From Pollutimonas thiosulfatoxidans (lineage in GTDB: Bacteria > Pseudomonadota > Gammaproteobacteria > Burkholderiales > Burkholderiaceae_B), in NCBI RefSeq assembly GCF_004022565.1, contig NZ_CP022987.1, forward strand, positions 930,001 through 994,000: 64,000 bases of DNA, in the 5' to 3' direction. A model generated the notes under the pieces. That model searched no databases. It was not told the DNA's origin and was given only the letters and a program-made list of their open reading frames with translations. The position numbers and the translations under genes are program-made. This document shows, one piece after another, positions 23,578 to 32,059 of this stretch (the first letter of the stretch is position 1; every line of letters begins with the position of its first letter).

Positions 23578-25842
23578 TTAGGACAGTACAGCCTCCTGAC
23601 TTGCCGCTGCAACATTGAAGACATCTAGCATGTGCGTCAAGCTCGATTCTTCAATCGTCGATAGCGGCCCAAGGCTGCGTAGACGCCCCAATGTTCGCGC
23701 GACTTCGCGAATTCGTGCCGGTTCCTCACGCGCGAGTAATTGGGGCAACGCGGCGATTGCTGCGTCGGCATCAATACGGATGATGTTGGCTTGTCGACGT
23801 ACGATCTCTCGGAAAGAGTCCATGTCAAAGCCACGATCGCAGTCGGGTTGATGCAGCTCAAGCGTCAGGTTGGCACGTCGTTCGTCGATTGAACTGCAGA
23901 AGCGGTGAATATAGAATACGGCTCGAATACCTGCCTCGACGGCGCCGCCTTCAGCTACCGAGTTGCGAAGCCCAGCGATTTCTTGCGCCATAAAGGCCCG
24001 GTGTTCGGGCGAAACGCTGGGTCGCTTGCGCGAGGGATCGTCATCGGCCGCTTGTCCGGCGAGTGCTTGTACCCAAGATGAGCTGTATATCCATTCAAAA
24101 GCCTTTTCGTAGGCGTCGTCGCGAACGTCTCGCCAGAGATTCAACGTCTTTACGATAGCGTCCGACCAAGCTCCCTGGATTTGCAGAAAAGGATTGTCGC
24201 CGGCAATGGGTGTGCGTTGCTCGCGGACTTTTTTTGCCGTATCAGCTATGACCGGTGCTAATGGATTGCGATCAGACCACCATTCGTAAGAAAGCCGCAA
24301 CGGGTGCATGGTCTGTACCCAGTGCGCCGTCTGCGGCGTCACTGCCTGGCGCACCCAGGGCTGGACAAACTGACGGTACAAACCGAGGTTGATCTTCGAT
24401 ACTTGCGCCACAGCGGCGAAACGCCGGTCGCTCTCCGGGTCTGGCTGAACGATTTCACGCACGCTGGCGATGCCTTCACGTTCGATCGACAGCTCATAGC
24501 GCTCGGTGGAAAGCGCTGCATCTTTTTGTGAATTTTCCGCAATCGTTGCACGGTAAATGCCGGCGGGCAAGACGTCGATCAAGTCAATGTTGGTGGCGAA
24601 CTTATGATGCTCTTTGCGACTTACCGCCCCGGAAACGAAGATGCCCAAATGGCCGACGCTTTCGTGAGTGGCGTAGATAATGGTTTGATCGTGCGTGAGC
24701 ACATCCTTGTCATCGTCGTACAGGTCCGTGATCCAGCCTAGCGCCTGCGGTGGCGGTGTAATGTTGTCGCCATAGGAGCAGAACACCACGATCGGCGAGC
24801 GAATGTTGCGCAAGTCGATACGCACGCCGTCCGAGGTGAGCAGTTCGGCCGTGGCAAGACGGTTGCCAATGAACAGATCATCAACGATGTACTGCATCTC
24901 CACATCGTTGAGGTAGACGTATCCTCCCCAATATTTTTCAAAGCCCAAGTAGCGTGAGGCCTCGGTGTCGATGTTGGTGTATAGGTGGTGTTGTTTGCTC
25001 CATAGCGTGTTGGCTGGATTCAGGTTTTCGAAGTTTTGCACCAACCAGGCGCCATCAAAGCGTCCAGCGCCAAGGTCGCTGGTCATTGCAGTGAGCCAAC
25101 TGCCACCAAGCAGGCCTGCGGCATAGCGCATGGGGTTACGCCCGCGCCAGCCAGCCCAATACGACAGCGGTGCGCCGGCGACAATGATTGGGCCGAACAA
25201 TTCGGGGCGCATCGCTGCGGTCATCAGGATCTGCCAGCCCGCTTGGCAATTGCCGATGACGGCCGGTTTGCCCTCGCGGCATGGGTGCGATGCAATCACT
25301 TTTTCCAGAAAAGCCGCTTCGGCGTGCATCACGTCCTCGATCGTCTGCCCCGGTACTGGGTCGGGCAAGAAGCCAATGAAATAGCATGGATGGCCGGCGC
25401 CGATCACCACACCGATCTCGCTGTCGACTTTAAAGCCGCCAATGCCGGGGCCGTGGCCCGCGCGTGGATCGATCACCACGAAAGGCCGCTTCATGTGGTC
25501 CGTGGGCTTATCCTCAGGCGGTATGATCCGTACCAGCCAATAGTTCACGGGACGAGGCAAGTCCCGGCCGGACAGAACCACTTCAGAAGGGAAGTCCAGA
25601 ACATTCGGAACTTCTTCGCTAAGGTGGGCCTGGTACTGGTTGCCGCGCTGGCGCATCACGTCCGCATAGAGAATGCTTCGTTGCCAGGTATCGACTGTGT
25701 ACTCCCTCATCGCGTCGACCGACGGCAGTCCAGCAGCTGAAAAAAGCCCCAGAGTATTTCCTGATGGGCCAGCTGTACTGCCTTCTTCTGCTGCATCAGG
25801 GCGGACTGTTTTCTGCGGTCTATACGATTTTTCGGTGGTCAT
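23578..25842 (-). CDS. DUF3141 protein (PHA synthase/alpha-beta hydrolase-like)
   Basis: 754 aa, cytoplasmic. The first 450 residues resemble the PhaC-type alpha/beta hydrolase fold: PFVVIDPRAGHGPGIGGFK, then a nucleophile elbow GNCQAGW with Cys in place of Ser as in PHA synthases, and late candidates for Asp (CSYGDNITPP) and His (THESVGHLG). The C-terminal 300 residues are helical and of unknown role. DUF3141 genes often lie near phosphotransacetylase, acetate kinase or FabI-like genes; here ackA and phosphoketolase are 2 kb away. The true substrate is unknown. It converges on copG. Confidence 0.8.
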   Translation of the reverse strand: MTTEKSYRPQKTVRPDAAEEGSTAGPSGNTLGLFSAAGLPSVDAMREYTVDTWQRSILYADVMRQRGNQYQAHLSEEVPNVLDFPSEVVLSGRDLPRPVNYWLVRIIPPEDKPTDHMKRPFVVIDPRAGHGPGIGGFKVDSEIGVVIGAGHPCYFIGFLPDPVPGQTIEDVMHAEAAFLEKVIASHPCREGKPAVIGNCQAGWQILMTAAMRPELFGPIIVAGAPLSYWAGWRGRNPMRYAAGLLGGSWLTAMTSDLGAGRFDGAWLVQNFENLNPANTLWSKQHHLYTNIDTEASRYLGFEKYWGGYVYLNDVEMQYIVDDLFIGNRLATAELLTSDGVRIDLRNIRSPIVVFCSYGDNITPPPQALGWITDLYDDDKDVLTHDQTIIYATHESVGHLGIFVSGAVSRKEHHKFATNIDLIDVLPAGIYRATIAENSQKDAALSTERYELSIEREGIASVREIVQPDPESDRRFAAVAQVSKINLGLYRQFVQPWVRQAVTPQTAHWVQTMHPLRLSYEWWSDRNPLAPVIADTAKKVREQRTPIAGDNPFLQIQGAWSDAIVKTLNLWRDVRDDAYEKAFEWIYSSSWVQALAGQAADDDPSRKRPSVSPEHRAFMAQEIAGLRNSVAEGGAVEAGIRAVFYIHRFCSSIDERRANLTLELHQPDCDRGFDMDSFREIVRRQANIIRIDADAAIAALPQLLAREEPARIREVARTLGRLRSLGPLSTIEESSLTHMLDVFNVAAASQEAVLS

Positions 25843-25889
25843 GTCGGTTTACCCATCGGTTGGCAACTCATGGCCCTTAAGTAGCTAAA

Positions 25890-26372
25890 CTATTGGGCTG
25901 GAGTAGTAGGCGCAGGCATGCGATCCATCATCATTTGCATCATCGACTGCATCATGTCCATGCGCTTTAGCATCATTGTGTGGTCTGCCGCTGATGATTC
26001 CGTGGAAGTATTTCCGGCTGTTTGGGGAGACATACTGTCCTTCATTCCCATACCTTGCATTCTGGCAGAAGCCATTCCCATCATTTTCATGCCTTTCTGC
26101 ATTAGCTCATGGTGCTCGGACATCAGTGCTTGCCGTTCAGCCGGGCTAGCTTTCTGAAATTTTTCATGAAATGCGAGCATCGTCTGCATGTGCGTATCCA
26201 TTTGCTTTTCTAACAAAGCGGGATTCACATCTGTTTGAGCAGATGCCGACGGCCCACCCGTCGCAGTTACCTCAGGATGGTGGACGTTGTGCTCGGCTGT
26301 GGTCTGAGCTGCGGCTAGGGCGCTAGCCGAACCTAAAATAATAGAAGAAACAACTAAACGAACTTTTTTCAT
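25890..26372 (-). CDS. Met/His-rich periplasmic protein
   Basis: 160 aa. Sec leader (1-22, ending ALAAAQ), then a helical protein rich in Met and His, with the clusters MQKGMKMMGMASARMQGMGM and, near the C-terminus, MMLKRMDMMQSMMQMMMDRM. Such Met runs bind Cu(I). It has no named family that I can assign. ATG at 26372 has AGGAG upstream. The longest and most perfect CopR-type box of the window lies about 100 bases upstream, so it is likely one of the most directly copper-regulated genes here. Confidence 0.75.
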   Translation of the reverse strand: MKKVRLVVSSIILGSASALAAAQTTAEHNVHHPEVTATGGPSASAQTDVNPALLEKQMDTHMQTMLAFHEKFQKASPAERQALMSEHHELMQKGMKMMGMASARMQGMGMKDSMSPQTAGNTSTESSAADHTMMLKRMDMMQSMMQMMMDRMPAPTTPAQ

Positions 26373-26456
26373 GGTGAGCTCCTGGCAGGCAATTTGTAGT
26401 CAAGAGGTTGGCTACTGTCTTGACTATACTTGCCATGATCTGTCACAGAGATGTCG

Positions 26457-26482
26457 CGGTCATTACAAAGCTGTAATGACCG
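26457..26482. promoter_or_regulatory. CopR-type box with 11-bp perfect arms
   Basis: The core CATTACA-AAGC-TGTAATG extends to perfect 11-base arms (26457-26467 and 26472-26482). It is upstream of the Met-rich gene (start 26372) and downstream of the end of copF (26536). Confidence 0.75.
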
Positions 26483-26535
26483 TGGTCTATGTCTACTATT
26501 ATTGGATGTCGCGCGTACGCAAGGAAAACTCGGCC

Positions 26536-28872
26536 TTAGACGGATTTTCGCAGTCGTAGTGCGTTAAATACGACTGACGCCGAGCTTAAGCTCATGGCCA
26601 ATGCAGCGATCAACGGCGAGAGCAAGAGTCCAGTAAACGGATATAAGACACCCGCTGCCAGCGGCACGCCCAGTGCGTTGTAAATGAATGCGAAGCCGAG
26701 GTTTTGCTTCATATTGGCCACCGTCATGTTCGATAGGTGTTGAGCCGTGGAGATACCGCGCAGATCCCCTTTGACCAGCGTAATTTGCGCACTATTCATG
26801 GCCACGTCGGTGCCCGTTCCCATAGCAATGCCGACGTTTGCTTTGGCAAGAGCCGGCGCATCGTTAATGCCGTCGCCCGCCATGGCGACAATGCGCCCCT
26901 CCGATTGGAGCTTGTTAACTAAGTCCAGCTTGTCGGCGGGTTTAACCTCGCCATGGACCTCTTCGATGCCCAGGCGTTGCGCAACGGCTTTCGCGGTCGA
27001 GACGCCGTCGCCGGTGGCCATGATGACGCGGATTCCCGCCGCCTTCAGCGTGCGCATCGCTTCAGGCGTACTGCCCTTTATAGGGTCGGAGACGGCCAGC
27101 AAGCCCGCCAACCGGCCATCAACTGCCAGATACATGACGCTGGCGCCCGTGGTCCGGAAGGATTCAGCGGTGGTCGTCAACTCCTGGACATTCACGCTTT
27201 CTTGCTGCATGAGCGCGGTATTTCCCAATGCCAGCATTTTGCCGTCGACCTGGCCGCGAACGCCAATGCCGCTGCCTGATTCAAAATCGTTAACAGGACT
27301 CAAGCTTAAGCCTCGTTCGCGAGCGGCGTCGACGATGGCGTCTGCCAAGGGATGTTCGCTGCCTTGATCCAGGCTTGCTGCAAGGCGCAGCACCTCGTCG
27401 GCTTCCATGTCGCCGGCGGGGATGGCTTGCTCGAACGCAGGCCGGCCTTCGGTCAAGGTGCCGGTTTTATCGACAATGAGCGTATCGACTTTGCGCAGGT
27501 TTTCGATCGCGGCTGCATCGCGAAAGAGCACGCCTTGCGTGGCGCCTCGGCCCGTCGCCACCATGACGGACATGGGTGTGGCGAGCCCCAATGCACAAGG
27601 GCAGGCAATGATCAACACCGCTACGGCGTTGATCAAGCCATAAACCCAGCTTGGCTGTGGACCGAAAATGCCCCAGACAAACAGCGTGGCGATGGCGATG
27701 GCGACCACGGCCATGACGAAATAACCGGCCACAAGGTCAGCCATGCGTTGCATCGGTGCGCGGGAGCGCTGCGCCTGGGCGACGAGCTGGACGATTTGCG
27801 AGAGCACCGTGGCCGAGCCGACCTTCTCGGCACGGATCACCAGCGCACCAGACGTATTCATGGTTGCCCCGATGACCCTGTCGCCTGGCCGCTTGCTCAC
27901 CGGCAGAGATTCTCCGGTTAGCATCGACTCATCCAAGGAACTCGTGCCGTCTTCGACAAGGCCATCCACCGGTACCTTTTCGCCTGGGCGCACACGCAAA
28001 CGATCGCCTTCATGGACGTTCGAAAGCGGTACGTCCTCTTCGGTTCCGTCCGCGTTGATGCGGCGGGCCGTCTTGGGGGCCAGGCCAAGTAAAGACTTGA
28101 TGGCGGCCGAAGTTTGCGATCGCGCCCGCAGCTCGAGAACCTGGCCGAATAGTGTCAAGGAAATAATGACCACTGCGGCTTCAAAGTAAACGTCAACGCG
28201 CCCCATCGACATGAACGTTTCAGGAAATACGCCCGGGGCGACCGTCGCAACGGTGCTGTAGACAAATGCCGCACCTGTGCCCAGCCCAATGAGCGTCCAC
28301 ATGTTAGGGCTGCGGTTGATAATCGATTGCCAGCCACGCACGAAAAATGGCTGCCCCGACCATAACACCACAGGAATCGAGAGCACGAGCTCGATCCACG
28401 TTTGCGTCGTTATGTTAAACCAGCCGAGCCGAGGACCGAACATGGCCAGCACAGTGACGACAACGGTAAAGGGCAGCGTCCACCAGAATCTGCGCGAGAA
28501 GTCTTTCAGCTCAGGATTATCGTCATCGAGGCTGGGCATAAGCGGCTCGAGCGCCATACCGCACTTCGGACAGCTCCCCGGGTGATCCTGTCGGATTTCG
28601 GGATGCATCGGGCAGGTATAGATGGTGCCCGAAGGGACTTGCTCGAGCGCGATTTCCCCTTTGTTTTTTTGTGTGAGGAACTTCTCCGGGTCGCTGTTGA
28701 ACGTGTCCAGGCATTTCGCGCTGCAAAAATAAAAGGGCCGACCGCCGCGCTCAACATGGTGTGGCGAGCCTTCCGTTACACGCATACCGCACACCGGATC
28801 GGTGAGTTGGGAACCAGAGTCTAATTGTGTCACCTTGTGCTGGTGAAGTTGTTCAGATTTGTTCTGCGTCAT
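26536..28872 (-). CDS. copF: Cu(I)-exporting P1B ATPase CopF
   Basis: 778 aa. The N-terminus has a YHS-type domain (DPVCGMRV at 25, FCSAKC near 49) and a heavy-metal-binding domain (YTCPMHPE with CPKCGM, about 85-106) instead of HMA repeats. Core motifs: TGESLP, CPCALGLATP (near 424), DKTGTLT, SEHPLA, GDGINDAP, and TM8 MSLSSASVVFNALRLR. This matches CopF-type Cu+ efflux pumps of beta-proteobacteria. Its intact CPC contrasts with the CPD of the other ATPase. GGAAGGG lies 11 bases before the ATG; a CopR-type box is 150 bases upstream. Confidence 0.92.
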   Translation of the reverse strand: MTQNKSEQLHQHKVTQLDSGSQLTDPVCGMRVTEGSPHHVERGGRPFYFCSAKCLDTFNSDPEKFLTQKNKGEIALEQVPSGTIYTCPMHPEIRQDHPGSCPKCGMALEPLMPSLDDDNPELKDFSRRFWWTLPFTVVVTVLAMFGPRLGWFNITTQTWIELVLSIPVVLWSGQPFFVRGWQSIINRSPNMWTLIGLGTGAAFVYSTVATVAPGVFPETFMSMGRVDVYFEAAVVIISLTLFGQVLELRARSQTSAAIKSLLGLAPKTARRINADGTEEDVPLSNVHEGDRLRVRPGEKVPVDGLVEDGTSSLDESMLTGESLPVSKRPGDRVIGATMNTSGALVIRAEKVGSATVLSQIVQLVAQAQRSRAPMQRMADLVAGYFVMAVVAIAIATLFVWGIFGPQPSWVYGLINAVAVLIIACPCALGLATPMSVMVATGRGATQGVLFRDAAAIENLRKVDTLIVDKTGTLTEGRPAFEQAIPAGDMEADEVLRLAASLDQGSEHPLADAIVDAARERGLSLSPVNDFESGSGIGVRGQVDGKMLALGNTALMQQESVNVQELTTTAESFRTTGASVMYLAVDGRLAGLLAVSDPIKGSTPEAMRTLKAAGIRVIMATGDGVSTAKAVAQRLGIEEVHGEVKPADKLDLVNKLQSEGRIVAMAGDGINDAPALAKANVGIAMGTGTDVAMNSAQITLVKGDLRGISTAQHLSNMTVANMKQNLGFAFIYNALGVPLAAGVLYPFTGLLLSPLIAALAMSLSSASVVFNALRLRKSV

Positions 28873-29258
28873 GACGATAAAAGCCCTTCCAACAGTAGGT
28901 GCAAGTCCAGTCCATGTACGGCAAGAACTCTGAGCGTACAGGGACGATTAAGGGGGTAGGTTACATGATGCCAGATACCCACGTGCGTTCAGTCGCTCAT
29001 CGAGGGTTTAGCGCATTACATTTCTGTCATGGAATTTCCTACAGAGCAACAAACGATCGCGCGCCACCGATTTCGGCTCTTGGCATAACAGTCAACTTGC
29101 CGAAGTCAAATACTTTGCATACTGTGAATCTTTCGGTATCTCTTCCCATATTTATTCATGAGACTCCACCGCGACAGAACCCCTATAGGCTTACTTAGCG
29201 GCTTAAGAACCCTGACGCGGTTGAGCTGGGATCGCGCTGGTCCAGGCAGGTAATGAAC
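28873..29258. other. Gene-free leader of copF
   Basis: About 385 bases with no convincing coding frame. It holds the copF ribosome-binding region and the CopR-type box at 29014-29031. From about 29200 the sequence merges into transposase-derived DNA. Confidence 0.6.
29014..29031. promoter_or_regulatory. CopR-type box upstream of copF
   Basis: CATTACA-TTTC-TGTCATG, the same one-mismatch form as the box at 6081. Its centre is about 150 bases upstream of copF. Confidence 0.6.
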
Positions 29259-29399
29259 TGGCATGCAATGTACACCCAAAATCAACTAGATGAAGGTGCC
29301 GCAAAACTAAATAGAAGGCCACGGCAAACATTAGGATTTAAAGCCCGACGCAAGTATGCAAGTATTTGACGACGCCTTGCACTGACCGCATGAATCCGC
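29259..29399 (+). mobile_element. C-terminal remnant of an IS30-family transposase
   Basis: In frame to the TGA at 29367-29369 the translation has KLNRRPRQTLGFKARRK, the hallmark C-terminus of IS30 transposases (LNxRPRKTLGF). Some 30 bases later, TTGCACTGACCGCATGAATC resembles a typical IS30 terminal region, so the element's right end is probably near 29399. The rest of the transposase is missing. Confidence 0.65.
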
Positions 29400-29887
29400 C
29401 CGACCTGGAGGTAGATTTTTAAAAGCGTACACCAGTAACTTTGGGCCTTCGCTCAGGAATGCGAATTTAGCTTTCGTGCTGCGTGCTAGCCGACGCTAGA
29501 CATAAACCCGCGTGTAGTTAGATCGCCCATCGGGCGATGGTGGCGCTCGCCGCGCGGCCGGTATCTACAGTGAACCAATACATGGTCGTGATCCCCGCTG
29601 CAATGAGCTCGCCGCCTAGAACGCCAACTGTATCACTGCACTCCCACACTTCAAGCGCTTTCGCGGCATAAACGGCCGTCTCCCCGCAGCGCGGGTCCCT
29701 TCCATTTATTCCACGGTCCCTTTCCGTTCGTCGCTACGTGATTCAGCACGGCAAGGCGACGAACTCACGGCAACGGCGGCAACCCCGCAGGAACCGTATT
29801 ACTGCGAACGCCGAAAACCTACGACCAGGCTCGGAATCTTCGGCCCCGGTCAGCAGGAAAACCAACCGGCTTTTGAAGGATAGAACT
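29400..29887. other. Non-coding stretch with a small hairpin
   Basis: No credible gene. ATCGCCC-ATC-GGGCGAT (29522-29538) can form a 7-bp hairpin. The last 150 bases look like the leader of the truncated radC gene. I see nothing else. Confidence 0.5.
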
Positions 29888-30292
29888 ATGGAACACGTTA
29901 ACCACAATGCAGCTTTGGGCTATGACAACATGAACGCAGGGCAGACGCTCTATGTGCGCAGCCCATCGGGCCGGTATCATGCCGCGACCGATTCGCACGT
30001 ACTGGCCGCCGCGAGGATCGCCGCTGAAAGCCTAATTAGTGATCGGGCAGCAATGGGAAACCCGGACACCGTCAAACGGTATTTTCAATCGAAACTGTCG
30101 GGAATGGGGCACGAAGTCGCCGCTGTGCTGTATCTGAACAGCCAGTTTAAGGTGATTCGTTACATGGAAATGAGCCATGGAACGCTGACGCAGGCCAGCG
30201 TATACCCGCGCGAAATCGTTAAAACCGCGCTACGCCTGGATGCTGCTGCAATCATCATGTCGCACAACCATCCTAGCGGCGTACCCGAAGTA
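29888..30292 (+). pseudogene. Truncated RadC-like JAB-domain gene
   Basis: ATG at 29888. The protein begins MEHVNHNAALG and follows the RadC family to HNHPSGVPE, the first part of the JAMM metal motif, then diverges: the following PS-x5-D and the C-terminal 40 or so residues are gone. The frame continues 22 codons into unrelated sequence. RadC-like genes of this kind are common cargo of integrative elements. An essential ligand is lost, so it is probably inactive. Confidence 0.75.
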
Positions 30293-30491
30293 CTGTGCGG
30301 CTCCAGCCATTCTCGACATAGGCTTGCGCATACAAAATGGCGGTGTTCACCGACTTGATTTTGGCCAGCAGGGTGCGCACATGCCCCCATGGCATTTGTC
30401 CCACAGGCTGTGGGACAAATTCAAACTGTGGGCTGAAAAAAGCATATAACTGACGCATGGCGAAAAGACTGGTGCGCGAAAAACCCTTCAT
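30285..30491 (-). pseudogene. Fragment of a DUF1016/PDDEXK nuclease gene
   Basis: Reading leftward from 30491: KGFSRTSLFAMRQLYAFF, VPQPVGQMPWGHVRTLL and ENGWSRTVL. These are the conserved consecutive motifs of the DUF1016 N-terminal domain (YhcG-like PDDEXK nucleases). Only about 68 codons remain, with neither the start nor the nuclease domain. It abuts the broken end of radC. Confidence 0.7.
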
Positions 30492-30501
30492 GCCCGGGTA
30501 G

Positions 30502-30726
30502 GTGTTTAAGGATCGTGTCCTGCCGTTTGATACGGATGCAGCGCGCCACTACGCCGACCTGGCCTTTACGGCCCGGAGCGGTGGGCGTGGTTTGCCCACG
30601 CCAGACGGCTACATCGCAGCCGTTGCGGCCTCCCGGGGCTTCATCGTGGCATCGCGTGACACTTCGCCCTATGAAGCGGCCGGCGTGAAAGTAATCGACC
30701 CTTGGGAAGATCACAAAAAAACGTAA
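30502..30726 (+). pseudogene. C-terminal fragment of a VapC/FitB-type PIN toxin
   Basis: About 74 codons: FKDRVLPFDTDAARHYADLA, TPDGYIAAVAASRGFIVASR and GVKVIDPWE. These are the last two-thirds of a FitB/VapC-type PIN domain, with the acidic residues of the DGYIAA and ASRD motifs, but the N-terminal first catalytic Asp is missing and no antitoxin gene is adjacent. Presumed non-functional. Confidence 0.7.
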
Positions 30727-30817
30727 GCCCGGCGTGATGGTGTCGCAAGCGTGGGTACCTTGGCAGACTTGGCGAATTGCCACGTCATGGCCTAACGCCC
30801 GGGGAATGTGCTGCACA

Positions 30818-31375
30818 TTAATTCGTCCGAAGACAATGTACGCGCCGCCATTCACCCGGCGTCATCCCCACCCGTTGCCTAAACATGCGCGTGAGATGGG
30901 ACTGATCGCACATCCCGCAATCCAGGGCAATCTCACAAAGGGAATGGCTGCTCGTCAGCATCATTTGCTGAGCGCGCTCGATGCGCAATCTTGCGATATA
31001 GGCGAATGGGGTCTGGCCGAACGTTTCCTTGAAAGTTCGAAAGAAGTGCCCGGGACTTAATCCGGTGAGCGCAACCAGATCAGGACTCCTGATAGGCTGT
31101 TCCAAATTCTCCTCGATGAAAGCTGTCAAGCGTTTGGCCTGCCAGGCCGGCAGTCCGCCGCGGAATGCGCTTTCGCTCTTGGGTCCGCGTTCGCGCTCCA
31201 GGCTGGCACTAAGCAAGGCCGTCGCGCGGGACAAGCAGGCTTGTGCAGCATCTCGATCGAGCTCAACTTTGGATTGGGCTGCGGTGAGCAACTCGAGCAA
31301 AGTCGCTGTCAGAATAACCCCACCGTGGCTGCTCTGTTCATGAGCCCCGGTGGCTAACTCTGCATAATTTGTCAT
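30818..31375 (-). CDS. AraC-family transcriptional regulator
   Basis: 185 aa. A short N-terminal region of unknown ligand is followed by an AraC DNA-binding domain (about 85-180): LTGLSPGHFFRTFKETFGQTPFAY is the first helix-turn-helix and EIALDCGMCDQSHLTRMFRQRVGMTP the second. ATG at 31375. It is transcribed away from the SnoaL-like gene's promoter region and in the same direction as that gene; a regulator of the neighbouring catabolic genes is plausible. A similar AraC protein is at 44074-44652. Confidence 0.85.
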   Translation of the reverse strand: MTNYAELATGAHEQSSHGGVILTATLLELLTAAQSKVELDRDAAQACLSRATALLSASLERERGPKSESAFRGGLPAWQAKRLTAFIEENLEQPIRSPDLVALTGLSPGHFFRTFKETFGQTPFAYIARLRIERAQQMMLTSSHSLCEIALDCGMCDQSHLTRMFRQRVGMTPGEWRRVHCLRTN

Positions 31376-31506
31376 GGCATTTTCTCCGCTTGTGATCGTT
31401 TAGGGATCTCGATCCACGTAAGGAAGATGATCGGGCAGAACTGCCCAAATGCTAAGTAAAGTGTTGAGAAATCCCGTAAAGCAGGTGTCTCGCGGACTTC
31501 GTCGTT

Positions 31507-31911
31507 CTACGCTGAACTGCGTAACGATCCATCAAAAGGGGAGGTGCCGGAGAGATCGCGCAGAACGATCAACTGCACGATCTTGTCGTCGGCCAGAGTG
31601 AAGTAGAGCAGGACTTCCAGCGGATCCGGCAGCCCACGCTTATCGAATGTTCCGTCGGCATGAGCGGCAACAACGCAGTGACCGTAATGTTGAAGGCAAT
31701 GAATGGGGTGTAGCGTCAGTTGCTCCCCGATAACGTCACGCTGGGCCCAGCTGCACAGTTCGGCCAACCCGCGCCATTGCTGTAACTGATCGTTGACGAT
31801 GGAATCCGCCGCGAAGACGTCAAGGACACGGGATAGGTCCCCCGCATTGGTTGCCTCTATGAACTGTGCGACTATTTTGGGAAGAATCAAACCGCTAGAC
31901 TGACGAGCCAT
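31507..31911 (-). CDS. SnoaL-like/NTF2-fold protein
   Basis: 134 aa. The fold pattern is seen in VAQFIEATNAGDLSRVLDVFAADSIVND and the later strand VQLIVLRDLSG. Many SnoaL-like proteins are isomerases, hydrolases or ligand-binding proteins; no catalytic motif allows a choice. ATG at 31911 has GAGGGG upstream; the open frame continues 45 codons further but that part is made of the composite repeat at 31978-32048 and is not convincing coding. Confidence 0.65.
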   Translation of the reverse strand: MARQSSGLILPKIVAQFIEATNAGDLSRVLDVFAADSIVNDQLQQWRGLAELCSWAQRDVIGEQLTLHPIHCLQHYGHCVVAAHADGTFDKRGLPDPLEVLLYFTLADDKIVQLIVLRDLSGTSPFDGSLRSSA

Positions 31912-31977
31912 GCAAACACCCCTCGCAGGGCGTACGGCCCCTGAATGACGTCCTTTTATTCTCCGAGGTCGCAGACC

Positions 31978-32048
31978 GGAGCGCTCGTGAAGTGGTGTAA
32001 AGCCGTGTAAACCGCGAGGGCGCGCCTTGATTGTTTGAAAGCGCAATC
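31978..32048. repeat. Composite repeat: two pieces also found at 38899-38939 and 39138-39166
   Basis: 31978-32018 (41 bases) matches 38899-38939 with one mismatch; that partner covers the last four codons and the 3' flank of the old yellow enzyme gene. 32020-32048 (29 bases) matches 39138-39166 with one mismatch, inside the regulator gene. In the partner locus the two pieces are 198 bases apart; here they are joined. It is the scar of a duplication followed by a deletion. Confidence 0.75.
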
Positions 32049-32059
32049 ACTGGGCCGGC

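Noticed and set aside
28899..29198. Rightward 99-codon frame in the copF leader
   Set aside because: No family, unusual composition, spans the CopR-type box; probably non-coding.
30285..30726. DUF1016 and PIN fragments as an active defence locus
   Set aside because: Both lack essential parts and are in opposite orientations without intact starts.
31912..32046. N-terminal extension of the SnoaL-like protein
   Set aside because: The extra codons derive from the composite repeat, whereas ATG at 31911 has a good Shine-Dalgarno.
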